A stretch of 64,000 nt of DNA from Pedobacter sp. Hv1 (GTDB lineage Bacteria > Bacteroidota > Bacteroidia > Sphingobacteriales > Sphingobacteriaceae), in the NCBI RefSeq assembly GCF_001412215.1, contig NZ_LLWP01000005.1, positions 124,001 to 188,000 on the forward strand. The letters run 5' to 3'. Below the pieces are notes generated by a model. That model did no database searches. It saw only the letters and a list, made by a program, of their open reading frames with translations, and had not been told where the DNA came from. Shown here in pieces: positions 1-10,447 of the stretch (its first letter is position 1; every line of letters starts with the position of its first letter). The position numbers were made by a program, and so were the translations under genes.

Positions 1-123
1 AACCTGGGAACCAATGTAGTAGACGTTTATGTCAACTACCTCCGCAAAAAAATAGATAAGGATAATCAGCACAAGCTGATACATACCGTAATTGGGCTGG
101 GTTATGTACTCAAAGAAATATAA
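1..123 (+). CDS. Response regulator, OmpR/PhoB family (3' end only)
   Basis: Only the last 40 codons are in the window. They encode the end of a winged-helix DNA-binding domain: [13 protein letters not shown] followed by [13 protein letters not shown] matches the recognition helix and C-terminal hairpin (TVRGxGY) of OmpR/PhoB-class regulators. Its TAA stop is directly followed by the ATG of the histidine kinase, so the two are a translationally linked two-component pair. The receiver domain lies outside the window, and the target genes cannot be read from this fragment. Confidence 0.9.
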   Translation, partial: NLGTNVVDVYVNYLRKKIDKDNQHKLIHTVIGLGYVLKEI

Positions 124-1494
124 ATGGAAATCGCTAAAAAAATCACCTTCCTATTTGCCATATTATCGGCCATTATCATTTCTTTATTAAGTGGTTTTGT
201 ATGGTATTTCTCTAACGAATTTGCTTTTGAAGATTTTTACAAACGGCTAGAAGCCAGGGTAAATATTACTGCACAGATTAAAACCTCAACAAGCAAAAGT
301 ATTCTAGAAAAAGTACGTAACCAGTATTTAGAACGACTTCCAGACGAAAAAGAATATATTCTTGAAAGAGACCATAAACAAACAAATAATCCTCAAATAA
401 GTACGCCCTTGCCTTCCAGTTTTTATGAAAAAATTAATGAAGGCAAGATGGCTCGTTACCGAAAAGAGAACCATTTTTATGCAGGCAAATATTTTGGGAA
501 TAAAGAACAAGGTTACATCGTGATCATTTCAGCCAATGACCCTTTTGGTTTCCGAGAGTTAAAAGATCTACAGAAAATATTAATTGCGGGTTTCTTCCTA
601 TCTATACTACTTTCTTTTATTGTAGGATGGAAATTCTCAAATTACATGCTCAACCCGTTAAGGAACATTATTAAAAGTGTAAAGAAGATAAAGGCAGAGA
701 ATTTACACTTAAGGTTAGATGTTAAAGGTGGTGGTGACGAGATGTCCATATTGTCGCAAACCTTTAACAATATGTTGAATAGGTTAGAAACCGCATTCGA
801 AACCCAAAATAACTTCATCAGTAATGCTTCGCACGAGTTAAGAACTCCTTTAACGATCATTAGCGGAGAAGTAGAACTAGCGCTACGTCATGTCGACGAT
901 AAAAAAAGTCAAGAGCTAGCTTTAAACAAAATTAAGGATGAAGCCGAAAGACTCGAACATATCTTAACCAGTTTGTTGGGTTTGGCACAATCTGGTTTCA
1001 ATGGTAAAAATCAACCTTGGGAGGAAGTTAGGATGGACGAGCTACTTTGGGACATCAAGGCTGCTGTTAACCAAGTCCATACCGAGAGCATCATCGAAAT
1101 AGATTTTAGCAAACTGCCACCAGATGAAGAATTGTTGACTCTAAAAGCCAATAAAAACCTCATCAAATTGGCCATAACCAATATTGTAAGCAATGCCTGT
1201 AAATATTCAAATTACAAGCCAGTTTTAATTACCATAGAAAACAAGCTCAATATGCTTTCCATAACGGTAAAAGATCAAGGTATTGGTATTCCGCAAGATG
1301 ATGTACAACATATTTTTGAGCCTTTTTACAGAGCTTCTAATACCAGCGAATTTAAAGGTTATGGAGTTGGTCTACCTTTATCGCTCAACATCATCAGGTT
1401 ACACCGTGGTAGCATTGCCATCAGCTCACAAGAGAAAATAGGCACAGAAATTAAGGTGTTATTACCCACTAAACAAGATTTTTTAAAATTCTAA
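124..1494 (+). CDS. Sensor histidine kinase
   Basis: A 456-residue membrane sensor kinase. Transmembrane helices lie at about residues 8-30 and 150-172, enclosing a periplasmic region of roughly 120 residues with no recognised fold. A HAMP linker follows (about 172-225), then the HisKA dimerisation helix with phospho-acceptor His237 in SNASHELRTPL. The HATPase domain shows the N box (NIVSNACKYS), the G1 box (DQGIGIP), the F box (IFEPFYR) and the G2 box (GYGVGLPLS). It should phosphorylate the regulator whose stop codon abuts its start. The architecture resembles CusS/ArlS-type kinases, but the signal cannot be inferred. An A+T-rich spacer separates it from the next gene. Confidence 0.93.
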   Translation: MEIAKKITFLFAILSAIIISLLSGFVWYFSNEFAFEDFYKRLEARVNITAQIKTSTSKSILEKVRNQYLERLPDEKEYILERDHKQTNNPQISTPLPSSFYEKINEGKMARYRKENHFYAGKYFGNKEQGYIVIISANDPFGFRELKDLQKILIAGFFLSILLSFIVGWKFSNYMLNPLRNIIKSVKKIKAENLHLRLDVKGGGDEMSILSQTFNNMLNRLETAFETQNNFISNASHELRTPLTIISGEVELALRHVDDKKSQELALNKIKDEAERLEHILTSLLGLAQSGFNGKNQPWEEVRMDELLWDIKAAVNQVHTESIIEIDFSKLPPDEELLTLKANKNLIKLAITNIVSNACKYSNYKPVLITIENKLNMLSITVKDQGIGIPQDDVQHIFEPFYRASNTSEFKGYGVGLPLSLNIIRLHRGSIAISSQEKIGTEIKVLLPTKQDFLKF

Positions 1495-1581
1495 TCCCAT
1501 TCTAATCTCGCTCTTATTTGGTTCCAATACGCTCATGCTAAACTTGTAGAATAATTATTCAAAATCATTAAACAAGAAATC

Positions 1582-2079
1582 ATGAAAACAGTATTAATTC
1601 CAACAGATTTCAACGCAGGAAGTCTAACGATCATCGACACTTTGGTACTTACCAACAAACCTGAGACTATCAGTATTATTTTTTTACATGCTTTCAAATT
1701 ATCGGATTCCATTACTGATATGTTAATGTTGAGCCGCAGGAGTAGAGATTATGAGAATATCAGTCAAGAATTTTATGATCAAATAGCTCATTACAAAGAA
1801 AAGTACCCTAACGACATCCAATTTATAGGCATTGAATATTTTTATGGCAGTACCGTAGTGGCCTTTAAAAACTTCTTAGAGAGAATAGCGCCGAGCTTTA
1901 TTGCTTACCCAAAAAACTACAATTTCCACCCTATCAACAAGTACAGCATCAACCCTATTCACTTAACCAATCGTTGTGGTTACAATGTGATAGAACTGGA
2001 CGCAGAAGAATTTGCCAATGCAGAAAAGTTATTCGAAACAAGAATACCTGAAAAAGCCACCAAAATCTTAAGTACTTAA
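1582..2079 (+). CDS. Universal-stress-protein-like hypothetical protein
   Basis: A 165-residue soluble protein. The N-terminus MKTVLIPTDFNAGSL is the first beta strand and loop typical of the UspA / adenine-nucleotide alpha-hydrolase fold, but the C-terminal GxxGx9G(S/T) nucleotide-binding loop of ATP-binding Usp proteins is not visible. It may therefore be a degenerate Usp relative without ATP binding. It follows the two-component pair after 87 bp and precedes the bestrophin gene by 24 bp on the same strand, so co-transcription with the channel is likely. The fold assignment rests on the N-terminus only. Confidence 0.6.
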   Translation: MKTVLIPTDFNAGSLTIIDTLVLTNKPETISIIFLHAFKLSDSITDMLMLSRRSRDYENISQEFYDQIAHYKEKYPNDIQFIGIEYFYGSTVVAFKNFLERIAPSFIAYPKNYNFHPINKYSINPIHLTNRCGYNVIELDAEEFANAEKLFETRIPEKATKILST

Positions 2080-2103
2080 TTTTTAAATCTAAAACTTTAT
2101 CTC

Positions 2104-3030
2104 ATGCTGCTACGAAATAACATCCCACTAAGCTATATTTTTGGAAAGATAAAGAAAGAATTGATATTCGTTATCCTTTACTCAATAGGTATCGTTGTCC
2201 TTTACCAAAATTTTCACGTCACCCGAATCTCCATTCCAATTGCAGTGCCAGCCTTATTAGGCACAATTATTTCATTGTTACTCGCCTTTAGATCTAATCA
2301 GGCGTATGATCGATGGTGGGAGGCCCGAATTATATGGGGTGCAATTGTGAATGATTCCAGAACCATTTCTAGACAAATATTGTCATTTGTTGAGAACCCT
2401 TATGACCTTGATGAAATTGAACAATTCAAAAAGCGATTTATTAAAAGACAAATTGCTTGGTGCAATGCCTTAAGCTTATCGTTAAGAGGTTTCAACACTC
2501 ATAAAGGAATTGAAAAGCATTTAGACAAAAACGAGCTTAACAGCATTAAAAATCAAAGAAATGTAACTGTTGCCTTGTTAGAACTACATGCCATGGACCT
2601 TAAAAAGGCCCTAGCCGAGGGCTGGATCAACAAGTACCAACAAATTCAGATGGATCAATCCATCACGGCACTTTGTAACCATATGGGAGGTTCTCAACGG
2701 ATTAAAAACACCATATTTCCGGTTACCTATAGCAAATACATTAACATGTCTATTCAACTATTCATCTTATTGCTACCATTTGGGCTGATTGAATATTTCG
2801 GTTACATGGAAGTACCTGTGGTGATTGCCATCTCCACATTTTTTCTATTGGTAGAAAAAATGGCTATCCATTTACAAGATCCATTTGAGAACAAACCTAC
2901 CGATACGCCCACTACAACCATTTGTAGAAATATTGAAAAGGATCTCTATCAAATGTTGGACGACCACAAGCTTTACGAGGATATGCCACAACTAGAAAAA
3001 GCGGGCATTGGTTCTTACTACATTTTATAA
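2104..3030 (+). CDS. Bestrophin-family ion channel (YneE/UPF0187)
   Basis: A 308-residue integral membrane protein of the bacterial bestrophin family, which forms pentameric ion channels in the inner membrane. Family signatures are LLAFRSNQAYDRWWEARIIWG near residues 60-80 and IHLQDPFENKPTDTPTTTICRNIE near 260-283. Hydrophobic segments lie at about 18-36, 44-62, 213-232 and 236-252. The length fits bacterial homologues. It ends in a strong bidirectional terminator shared with convergent gyrB. The ion selectivity cannot be stated from sequence. Confidence 0.88.
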   Translation: MLLRNNIPLSYIFGKIKKELIFVILYSIGIVVLYQNFHVTRISIPIAVPALLGTIISLLLAFRSNQAYDRWWEARIIWGAIVNDSRTISRQILSFVENPYDLDEIEQFKKRFIKRQIAWCNALSLSLRGFNTHKGIEKHLDKNELNSIKNQRNVTVALLELHAMDLKKALAEGWINKYQQIQMDQSITALCNHMGGSQRIKNTIFPVTYSKYINMSIQLFILLLPFGLIEYFGYMEVPVVIAISTFFLLVEKMAIHLQDPFENKPTDTPTTTICRNIEKDLYQMLDDHKLYEDMPQLEKAGIGSYYIL

Positions 3031-3049
3031 GGCACCACCATTACAGCAA

Positions 3050-3082
3050 AAAGCCCTTTCTGTTTGAAATAGAAAGGGCTTT
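3050..3082. terminator. Bidirectional Rho-independent terminator, bestrophin gene / gyrB
   Basis: A perfect 12-bp stem (AAAGCCCTTTCT with AGAAAGGGCTTT) closes a 9-nt loop. A-rich sequence on the left and T-rich sequence on the right serve both strands. It lies between two convergent genes. Confidence 0.92.
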
Positions 3083-3112
3083 ATTTATAAAATACCTTAA
3101 GAGATTGAAAGG

Positions 3113-5086
<1,974 letters not shown>

Positions 5087-5095
5087 TTAAAGAAT

Positions 5096-5103
5096 CAAAA
5101 ATA
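5096..5103 (-). promoter_or_regulatory. gyrB promoter, -7 box
   Basis: TATTTTTG on the minus strand matches the Bacteroidota sigma-ABfr -7 consensus TAnnTTTG, 24 nt upstream of the gyrB ATG. No convincing -33 TTTG was found at the usual distance. Confidence 0.55.
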
Positions 5104-5210
5104 ACCATTTTTTGGCTAATTAAGGCAGATGTGGATAACTATTTGAGTGTTAAAATTGTTCAAAATCTGATTAAAAAACAGGACTTTTTAGGATAGTCCG
5201 TTTTGATTTT

Positions 5211-5218
5211 TATATTTG
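5211..5218 (+). promoter_or_regulatory. Promoter -7 box of the OmpH/Skp-like gene
   Basis: TATATTTG matches the Bacteroidota -7 consensus and lies 20 nt before the ATG at 5239. This placement argues that the ATG, not the in-frame TTG at 5203, is the start. Confidence 0.55.
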
Positions 5219-5238
5219 TTAAAATTTATAGATTGATA

Positions 5239-5841
5239 ATGAAAGTAACAACATTAAAAGTAAGCAGTTTAGCTACTGCAATAGCAATAGTTTCTGTACT
5301 AACTGCTTGTGGAAATAAGGATAACAAAGCTGATGCAACAGCAACTAAAACAGCTACATCGGCAGTTGCTGGAGATGAGAAGATTGTTTATGTAAATTCA
5401 GACTCATTGTTAACCAAATACGAGTATTTCAAAGAGCTTAAATCCAAAATGGAAACCAAAGGCAAAGCTGCCGAAGGTGATCTAGCTGCTAAGACCCAAG
5501 CTTTCCAACGTGAAGTGCAACAATACCAACAACAACAAAATACTTTGCCTGCCGACCAAAGAGCGGCCACAGAGCAAAGATTAGCACGTAAACAACAAGA
5601 ACTACAAGCTTACCAACAAAATGCTGGTGCAGCGCTTCAAAATGAGCAAGCTAAAGAGCAAGAAGTATTGTACAACAAAGTGGCAGATTACTTAAAAGGA
5701 TATGCCAAAACCAAAGGTTATAAAATGGTATTAACTTATTCAAAAGGCAATAGCGCTATTTTATTTGCTGATGAAAGCTTAGATGTAACCAGTGCTGTAA
5801 TTACTGGCCTAAACGAAGATTATAAAAAGAACAAAAAATAA
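5239..5841 (+). CDS. Skp/OmpH-family periplasmic chaperone-like lipoprotein
   Basis: A 200-residue exported protein. The signal peptide ends in the lipobox LTAC (Cys24) followed by GNKDNK, so it is predicted to be lipidated and periplasm-facing. The mature part starts IVYVNSDSLLTKYEYFK, the usual beginning of OmpH/Skp proteins, then carries a long charged Gln-rich coiled coil (about 75-150), and ends with the ALLFADESLDVTSAVI type tail. Skp normally holds unfolded outer-membrane proteins as a soluble trimer, and lipidated relatives are common in Bacteroidota. The start was moved from a TTG at 5203 to the ATG at 5239 because of the promoter box and the signal peptide. Confidence 0.85.
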   Translation: MKVTTLKVSSLATAIAIVSVLTACGNKDNKADATATKTATSAVAGDEKIVYVNSDSLLTKYEYFKELKSKMETKGKAAEGDLAAKTQAFQREVQQYQQQQNTLPADQRAATEQRLARKQQELQAYQQNAGAALQNEQAKEQEVLYNKVADYLKGYAKTKGYKMVLTYSKGNSAILFADESLDVTSAVITGLNEDYKKNKK

Positions 5842-5877
5842 CAGCTGATCTCATTTAGTTTTTAAAATCATAAAAAA

Positions 5878-5904
5878 GCTCCGAGCAATCGGGGCATTTT
5901 TTTT
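5878..5904 (+). terminator. Rho-independent terminator after the OmpH/Skp-like gene
   Basis: A 7-bp stem GCTCCGA/TCGGGGC with loop GCAA is followed by a run of eight T. It ends about 15 nt before the deaminase start. Confidence 0.85.
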
Positions 5905-5918
5905 GTACACGATATTTG

Positions 5919-6401
5919 ATGGAACAAACGAAACAACACGAAAAATTTATGCGGATAGCCATCCGTCTTTCCGAGCAGAATGTGAACAAAAACCAAGGTG
6001 GTCCGTTTGGGGCAGTTGTAGTGAAAGATGGAAAAGTAATTGCCAAAAGTGCGAATAAGGTAACCGCCACCAACGACCCTACCGCACATGCCGAAGTTGC
6101 TGCAATTAGATTGGCCTGCAAAAAACTAAAAACCTTTGATTTGAGCGGCGCCATTGTTTACACCAGTTGTGAGCCATGCCCAATGTGTTTAGGTGCCATT
6201 TATTGGGCTAAAATAGCAGCCATTTATTATGGAAATACAAGACATGATGCAGCCACTGCAGACTTTGATGACAACTTGCTTTATGACGAACTGAATAAGC
6301 CCTTAGAGAAAAGGAAATTGCCCATTCAACAATTATTGAGAGACGAAGCATTACAAGCTTTTAAACTCTGGGAAAAATCGCCACTGAAAACAGATGATTA
6401 A
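5919..6401 (+). CDS. Nucleoside/guanine deaminase (CDA fold, GuaD/TadA-like)
   Basis: A 160-residue zinc-dependent cytidine-deaminase-fold enzyme. The zinc ligands and catalytic Glu are in HAEVAAIRLACKKL (His near 57) and PCPMCLGAIYWA (near 86-97). GGPFGAVVVKDGKVIA and NDPTAHAE are typical of bacterial guanine deaminase GuaD and related aminohydrolases. C-terminal YDELNKPLEKRKLP also fits GuaD rather than TadA, which usually carries a different tail. Guanine deamination to xanthine (purine salvage) is the likely role, but substrate is inferred. ATG at 5919 is preferred over the adjoining TTG. Confidence 0.85.
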   Translation: MEQTKQHEKFMRIAIRLSEQNVNKNQGGPFGAVVVKDGKVIAKSANKVTATNDPTAHAEVAAIRLACKKLKTFDLSGAIVYTSCEPCPMCLGAIYWAKIAAIYYGNTRHDAATADFDDNLLYDELNKPLEKRKLPIQQLLRDEALQAFKLWEKSPLKTDD

Positions 6402-6405
6402 ACAA

Positions 6406-6438
6406 AAAGCCCCATCTTCTACTAGAAAATGGGGCTTT
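6406..6438. terminator. Bidirectional terminator, deaminase / TlpA-like gene
   Basis: A perfect 10-bp stem (AAAGCCCCAT/ATGGGGCTTT) with a 13-nt loop, A-rich on the left and T-rich on the right, lies between two convergent genes. Confidence 0.9.
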
Positions 6439-6455
6439 TCAATATTATAATTTCA

Positions 6456-8369
6456 TTATTTACTCGATTCTTTTCCTGCCTTTGCCAATGCAATCATGAT
6501 ATCCAGTTCTTTAACAGTGCCTTCGGCAGTACCACCAAAACCTACTTTTTTAAAGCGGATATTTCCATTTCCATCTAGAATAAATTTAGTAGGAATTCCC
6601 TCTACTTTATATTGCTCAATCACATCAAATTTACTAGGGTCTTGTTTATTTTTGGTATCTAAAAGTACGTTAAAGGTGTATGGCGTACCTCCAATAAAAT
6701 CTTTAACCACTTTCTCTCTATTCTCTTCGGTTTGCCAAGTGTTCACAAACAGGAATACTACATTCGGATCTGATTTATATTTATCAACTGCTTTTTGCAT
6801 CCCTGGAAAAGAGGCAATACAAGGACCGCACCAGGTAGCCCAATAATCAACAATCACCACTTTACCTTTCAGCTGATCAAGCGAAACCGTTTCGCCTTTA
6901 AGATTGGCCAAGCTAAATTTAGGTGCAGGCATATCGATCATTTCTTTTACAAATTTGGCTCTTTCTGCTGCAATAGCCTCACGCTCCAAAGCATCATAAT
7001 AGGTTTCAAAAGGTGTTGTTCCTTTGTAAGCCGCTTTAAGATCTGATTTCATTTGGTCAGTACCTTTACCATCTTTTATAAATTTTTCGGCATAGGTAAC
7101 CACTTTCTCATTTAATCCATTTTTAGCCAAAAAATTCACATATCGGTCATTCATTTCTGGATTGGTAAACCCATTCATGGTTACCGCTTTTTCTTGATAT
7201 TTAAGTGCCTCTGCATAATTATTTAAATGAGCCAACAACAAAGCATAAGTATCTGCATACATGGCATAAGAACCATCTAAACTCTTCACATATTCTTCTT
7301 GCGTATCGAAATAACCTGGTTTAGGATCATTTTTAGCTGCTTCTATCAATTCCAACGATTTTTTAGAAATTTTTGCAGAAAACTCGAGATTTTCTTTCTT
7401 CTCGGCATTTGCCCAAGCATAACTATTATATGCCCCGGCAAGTGTATTTTTATCTTGAATTTTATCTGTATAAAACTCAAATTTTTGATTGTTTTTAGCT
7501 GTTCCATAAGCAGAAGCTAAATTGGAGTAGAAGCTAGAAATTTTGGCCATATCTGCTTTTTTCTTTGCATCGAGTTTAAAGTCTTTAACCAATGCATTGA
7601 ACTTTTCTTCCTTTTTAACCGCATCATTTTCACGGAAAACTCCATTAGCTCTATCCGAATAAGCATAATTTCCAACTGGAAAATCTTTTAAAATGATAGC
7701 TTTCACAGAATCTGCTTGACTTTTTTTCTTCAGCTTGGTATATAAACCCATTATGGTAACCAGATCTGTTTCACTTTTAGCTTTTGAGGTATTCAGTTTT
7801 TTCATAAAAGCATTGATCATCCCTAGCCCCTTTTCTTTATCAACATCGTATTGGGCGCCCAAATAAGCCGCTTCATTGGTCGCTTTTAATTTAGGATCCA
7901 TCTTAAAAGCCATTTCATATTCTTGTACTGCTTTTTCCGAGTTCCTTTTCCAACCCATGTAACCTACACTAATGGTCTGATAATAATCGGCCAATACCAA
8001 ATGTGTTTTAGCATCTGCTACCCCATTTTTATAAAATGCTGTAAAATATCCATTCGGATTTTTATCTCGGGTATCTCCTGCAGTAAAGCTCAACATCACC
8101 AATGAAATACTGTCTGCCGTAGGCATGGTACCTTTATAAATTGCACCTTCCTTCTTTAACTCTACTTTGGTAGACTTAAATTGTTTTCCCATCAGCATAA
8201 TAGCCTGACATTTTACATCAGCTAATTTCGCTAGTTCGCCACCAGTTGGATCATACTCAAAAGAAAGTGGCTGACCCGGCGCTGGGGTATTTGAAGTAAA
8301 CTTTACAGTTTGTGCAGCCGCACTCAACATAGCTGTGAATGCTGCCGTAAGTAACAATAATTTCTTCAT
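6456..8369 (-). CDS. TlpA-type thioredoxin-like exported protein
   Basis: A 637-residue exported protein. It has a signal peptide (residues 1-22, ending AAAQ), a beta-sandwich N-terminal part that resembles the DUF4369-type domain of Bacteroidota, then a long alpha-helical, TPR-like middle (about 130-460). The C-terminal TlpA/AhpC-type thioredoxin domain holds VIVDYWATWCGPCIASFP with the redox pair CGPC near 512-515, then FLFVNTWQ and cis-Pro EGIPTKFI. Likely periplasmic disulfide reductase; the partner is unknown. ATG at 8369 was chosen over a TTG two codons upstream because it begins a clean signal peptide. Confidence 0.85.
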   Translation of the reverse strand: MKKLLLLTAAFTAMLSAAAQTVKFTSNTPAPGQPLSFEYDPTGGELAKLADVKCQAIMLMGKQFKSTKVELKKEGAIYKGTMPTADSISLVMLSFTAGDTRDKNPNGYFTAFYKNGVADAKTHLVLADYYQTISVGYMGWKRNSEKAVQEYEMAFKMDPKLKATNEAAYLGAQYDVDKEKGLGMINAFMKKLNTSKAKSETDLVTIMGLYTKLKKKSQADSVKAIILKDFPVGNYAYSDRANGVFRENDAVKKEEKFNALVKDFKLDAKKKADMAKISSFYSNLASAYGTAKNNQKFEFYTDKIQDKNTLAGAYNSYAWANAEKKENLEFSAKISKKSLELIEAAKNDPKPGYFDTQEEYVKSLDGSYAMYADTYALLLAHLNNYAEALKYQEKAVTMNGFTNPEMNDRYVNFLAKNGLNEKVVTYAEKFIKDGKGTDQMKSDLKAAYKGTTPFETYYDALEREAIAAERAKFVKEMIDMPAPKFSLANLKGETVSLDQLKGKVVIVDYWATWCGPCIASFPGMQKAVDKYKSDPNVVFLFVNTWQTEENREKVVKDFIGGTPYTFNVLLDTKNKQDPSKFDVIEQYKVEGIPTKFILDGNGNIRFKKVGFGGTAEGTVKELDIMIALAKAGKESSK

Positions 8370-8506
8370 AGTCAATAGTTTTTAATTTAAAATTAACTAA
8401 ATATATAGTTTTATAATAATGATTCCAAATTTTTCCTAACAATTCTGATGTTCAGTTGTCTAACTAATTAAAAGAATGATTTTGATCTTTTTACGAACAT
8501 AAATTG

Positions 8507-9241
8507 ATGAGCACTTACGAAGAAAAAATAGGTTACGAACTACAGTTTTGGAAAATGGAATTGATGAAAAAGCCATCCATATTAGGGAACCTTGCTACAA
8601 AAATGCAGACCAAGATCAATAGTTATATTCCTGTTAAAGTACACAAGGCCATTACAACAACCATTAAACAAATGGTAAAGGCAGTTCTATTTGGCTCTAC
8701 TTATACCACTTCGGCCGTGCCTAACCCACAGTTAAGCTTATTGCATAGAGAAGCTCTTGTTAAAGCCAAAATAGATACCTACAGCAAAACTGGAGCCGCA
8801 GAAGGTGGCATTACCGGGGCAGGTGGTTTTTTAATGAGTATGGCCGATTTTCCGGTACTAATTGGCATCAAAATTAAAATGCTTTTCGAAATTGCGGCTT
8901 TGTACGGATACAACATTAAAGACTACAGAGAAAGATTATACATTCTTCATGTTTTTCAACTGGCATTTTCGAGCAAAGTTGGCACTCAAAATGTATTTAA
9001 ACAAATGCAAAACTGGGATGAAAAATTAATTGTATTACCAGAAAGTGCCGATCAGTTTGATTGGCAGACTTTTCAGCAAGAGTATAGAGATTATATAGAT
9101 TTAGCCAAAATGGCCCAATTGCTTCCTGTTGTGGGTGCGGCAGTGGGTGCAGTAGCCAATTATCAACTGATTAAAAAATTGGGCAAAACAGCAATGATGG
9201 CCTATCGGATGAGGATATTGAAAGATAAGCAGTTAGCCTAA
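8507..9241 (+). CDS. EcsC family protein
   Basis: A 244-residue protein of the EcsC family. Family features include YEEKIGYELQFWKMEL at the N-terminus, a Gly-rich stretch GGITGAGGFLMSMADFPVLIGIKIKMLFEIAALYGY (about 95-130) and VVGAAVGAVANYQLIKKLGKTAMMAYRMR at the C-terminus. In Bacillus, EcsC is encoded with the EcsAB ABC transporter, but here no transporter is adjacent. Function is not established. The ATG at 8507 is preferred over TTG at 8504. Confidence 0.82.
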   Translation: MSTYEEKIGYELQFWKMELMKKPSILGNLATKMQTKINSYIPVKVHKAITTTIKQMVKAVLFGSTYTTSAVPNPQLSLLHREALVKAKIDTYSKTGAAEGGITGAGGFLMSMADFPVLIGIKIKMLFEIAALYGYNIKDYRERLYILHVFQLAFSSKVGTQNVFKQMQNWDEKLIVLPESADQFDWQTFQQEYRDYIDLAKMAQLLPVVGAAVGAVANYQLIKKLGKTAMMAYRMRILKDKQLA

Positions 9242-9269
9242 TCCTCTTTATAAAATGGCAGGCTCTGTT

Positions 9270-9719
9270 CTATTTGTGTCGAGAACTGTCGTAGTATTGC
9301 CAAAGCACATTGATAATTTTCCAAGTGCCATTCAACTTTACCAAATGCAGATAATCAATCCATTCATCTGCAAACAACTTAATGGAAGCTGTTCTGTCTG
9401 AAACATCAAGAAACTTCACTTCTTTTTTAGGAACAGCAGGGAACTTATCTTTTTTCTTGTTATAACTTTCAGCTAAAAGAATCATCGATTCTGCTGATGT
9501 TTCTCTCACATAGTCTTTGTTGGTTTCTTTATCTTTCCAAAAGGTTCGTTTAACCAGTCTTGGGTGTAAAGCCCGTTCCATTTGTGCAGCGTTTGGGGTA
9601 TGTTGCGACTCAATGTAATCTAAAACTGCTTGTTTAATTGCTAAACTATCTTGTTTGGTTTGGCCAATACATGTGGTACCTACCATGAGTAAAAAGATAA
9701 AAACGAGACTGTATTTCAT
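9270..9719 (-). CDS. NTF2-like / putative lumazine-binding-type exported protein
   Basis: About 149 residues with a signal peptide (residues 1-19, ending CIGQ). The mature protein begins with KQAVLDYIESQHTPNAAQMERALHPRLVKRTF and ends WIDYLHLVKLNGTWKIINVLWQY, the pattern of the NTF2-like cone-fold family annotated as putative lumazine-binding. Such proteins are typically exported helpers or ligand binders of unknown function. It may start at 9725 (two codons upstream) instead. It runs in the same direction as the S4 gene, separated by a heptamer array. Confidence 0.7.
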   Translation of the reverse strand: MKYSLVFIFLLMVGTTCIGQTKQDSLAIKQAVLDYIESQHTPNAAQMERALHPRLVKRTFWKDKETNKDYVRETSAESMILLAESYNKKKDKFPAVPKKEVKFLDVSDRTASIKLFADEWIDYLHLVKLNGTWKIINVLWQYYDSSRHK

Positions 9720-9744
9720 AAACATTGGTATTTCTTTTATTAAT

Positions 9745-9810
9745 AGACTAAAAACTTCGAACTATAGACTGCAGACTCCCGACTTCAGACTTTGGACTTC
9801 TCACTACAGA
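9745..9810. repeat. Heptamer array (GACTNNN units)
   Basis: Successive 7-bp units GACTGCA, GACTCCC, GACTTCA, GACTTTG, GACTTCT, CACTACA and GACTAAC run without gaps up to the stop codon of the S4 protein gene. It belongs to the same class as the arrays listed elsewhere in the window, but only one arm is present. Confidence 0.75.
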
Positions 9811-10215
9811 CTAACCTTCTCCTTCTTCAAAAAGACCTCCCAGTAGATCGTCGGTTTCGCGTCTGTCTTTTTTGGTTGGCCTGCCCGTACCTCTATCGCG
9901 TTTCAAACTTGGGGCATGAAAAACAGATTTAAAGGCATAGGTTTCTTCCTCTGGTGTAAGATCTTTATACTTGGTTACCGCAATTTTAGCTTCTACCCTG
10001 TTGTACAAAAGTTCTACTACCTCAATTATTTTTTTCTCAATTCCCTTAGATACCTGATAAACTTCACCAACTTTAACAATAGCCGATGGTTTTAAATTTT
10101 GGCCATCTAATTTTACCCTACCCGCTTTGCATGCATCTGTAGCCAAACTTCTGGTCTTAAACAATCTTATTGCCCAGAGATATTTATCAATCCTTAATTT
10201 CTCTTTCTCAGTCAT
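9811..10215 (-). CDS. RNA-binding S4 domain protein (Hsp15/HslR-like)
   Basis: A 134-residue protein with an N-terminal S4 domain: LRIDKYLWAIRLFKTRSLATDACKAGRVKLDGQNLKPSAIVKVGE fits Hsp15, which in E. coli recycles stalled 50S subunits carrying peptidyl-tRNA. The C-terminal half is charged (SLKRDRGTGRPTKKDRRETDDLLG), as in Hsp15-type proteins. The ATG at 10215 was chosen because the S4 domain starts right after it; an upstream in-frame start at 10254 would add a hydrophobic stretch not expected in this family. Confidence 0.85.
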   Translation of the reverse strand: MTEKEKLRIDKYLWAIRLFKTRSLATDACKAGRVKLDGQNLKPSAIVKVGEVYQVSKGIEKKIIEVVELLYNRVEAKIAVTKYKDLTPEEETYAFKSVFHAPSLKRDRGTGRPTKKDRRETDDLLGGLFEEGEG

Positions 10216-10447
10216 AAAAAGCAAAAATACATAACAAAGCGCTAGGTGTAGCATTTTTCACTTAAGAATCGTTTTAGCTTAAATGCAACTAGAACATCAT
10301 TGTTTGATAGGGGTACAATTTAAAAACACAAAATTGATTGGGTTATACCTCAAAAAAACCAGTATAAACTGATAAAAAATAAATTATTCTACGAAAACAA
10401 TGCGCAATACATAAAATTGATTTATTTTGTAAAAAATTTGAAACACT

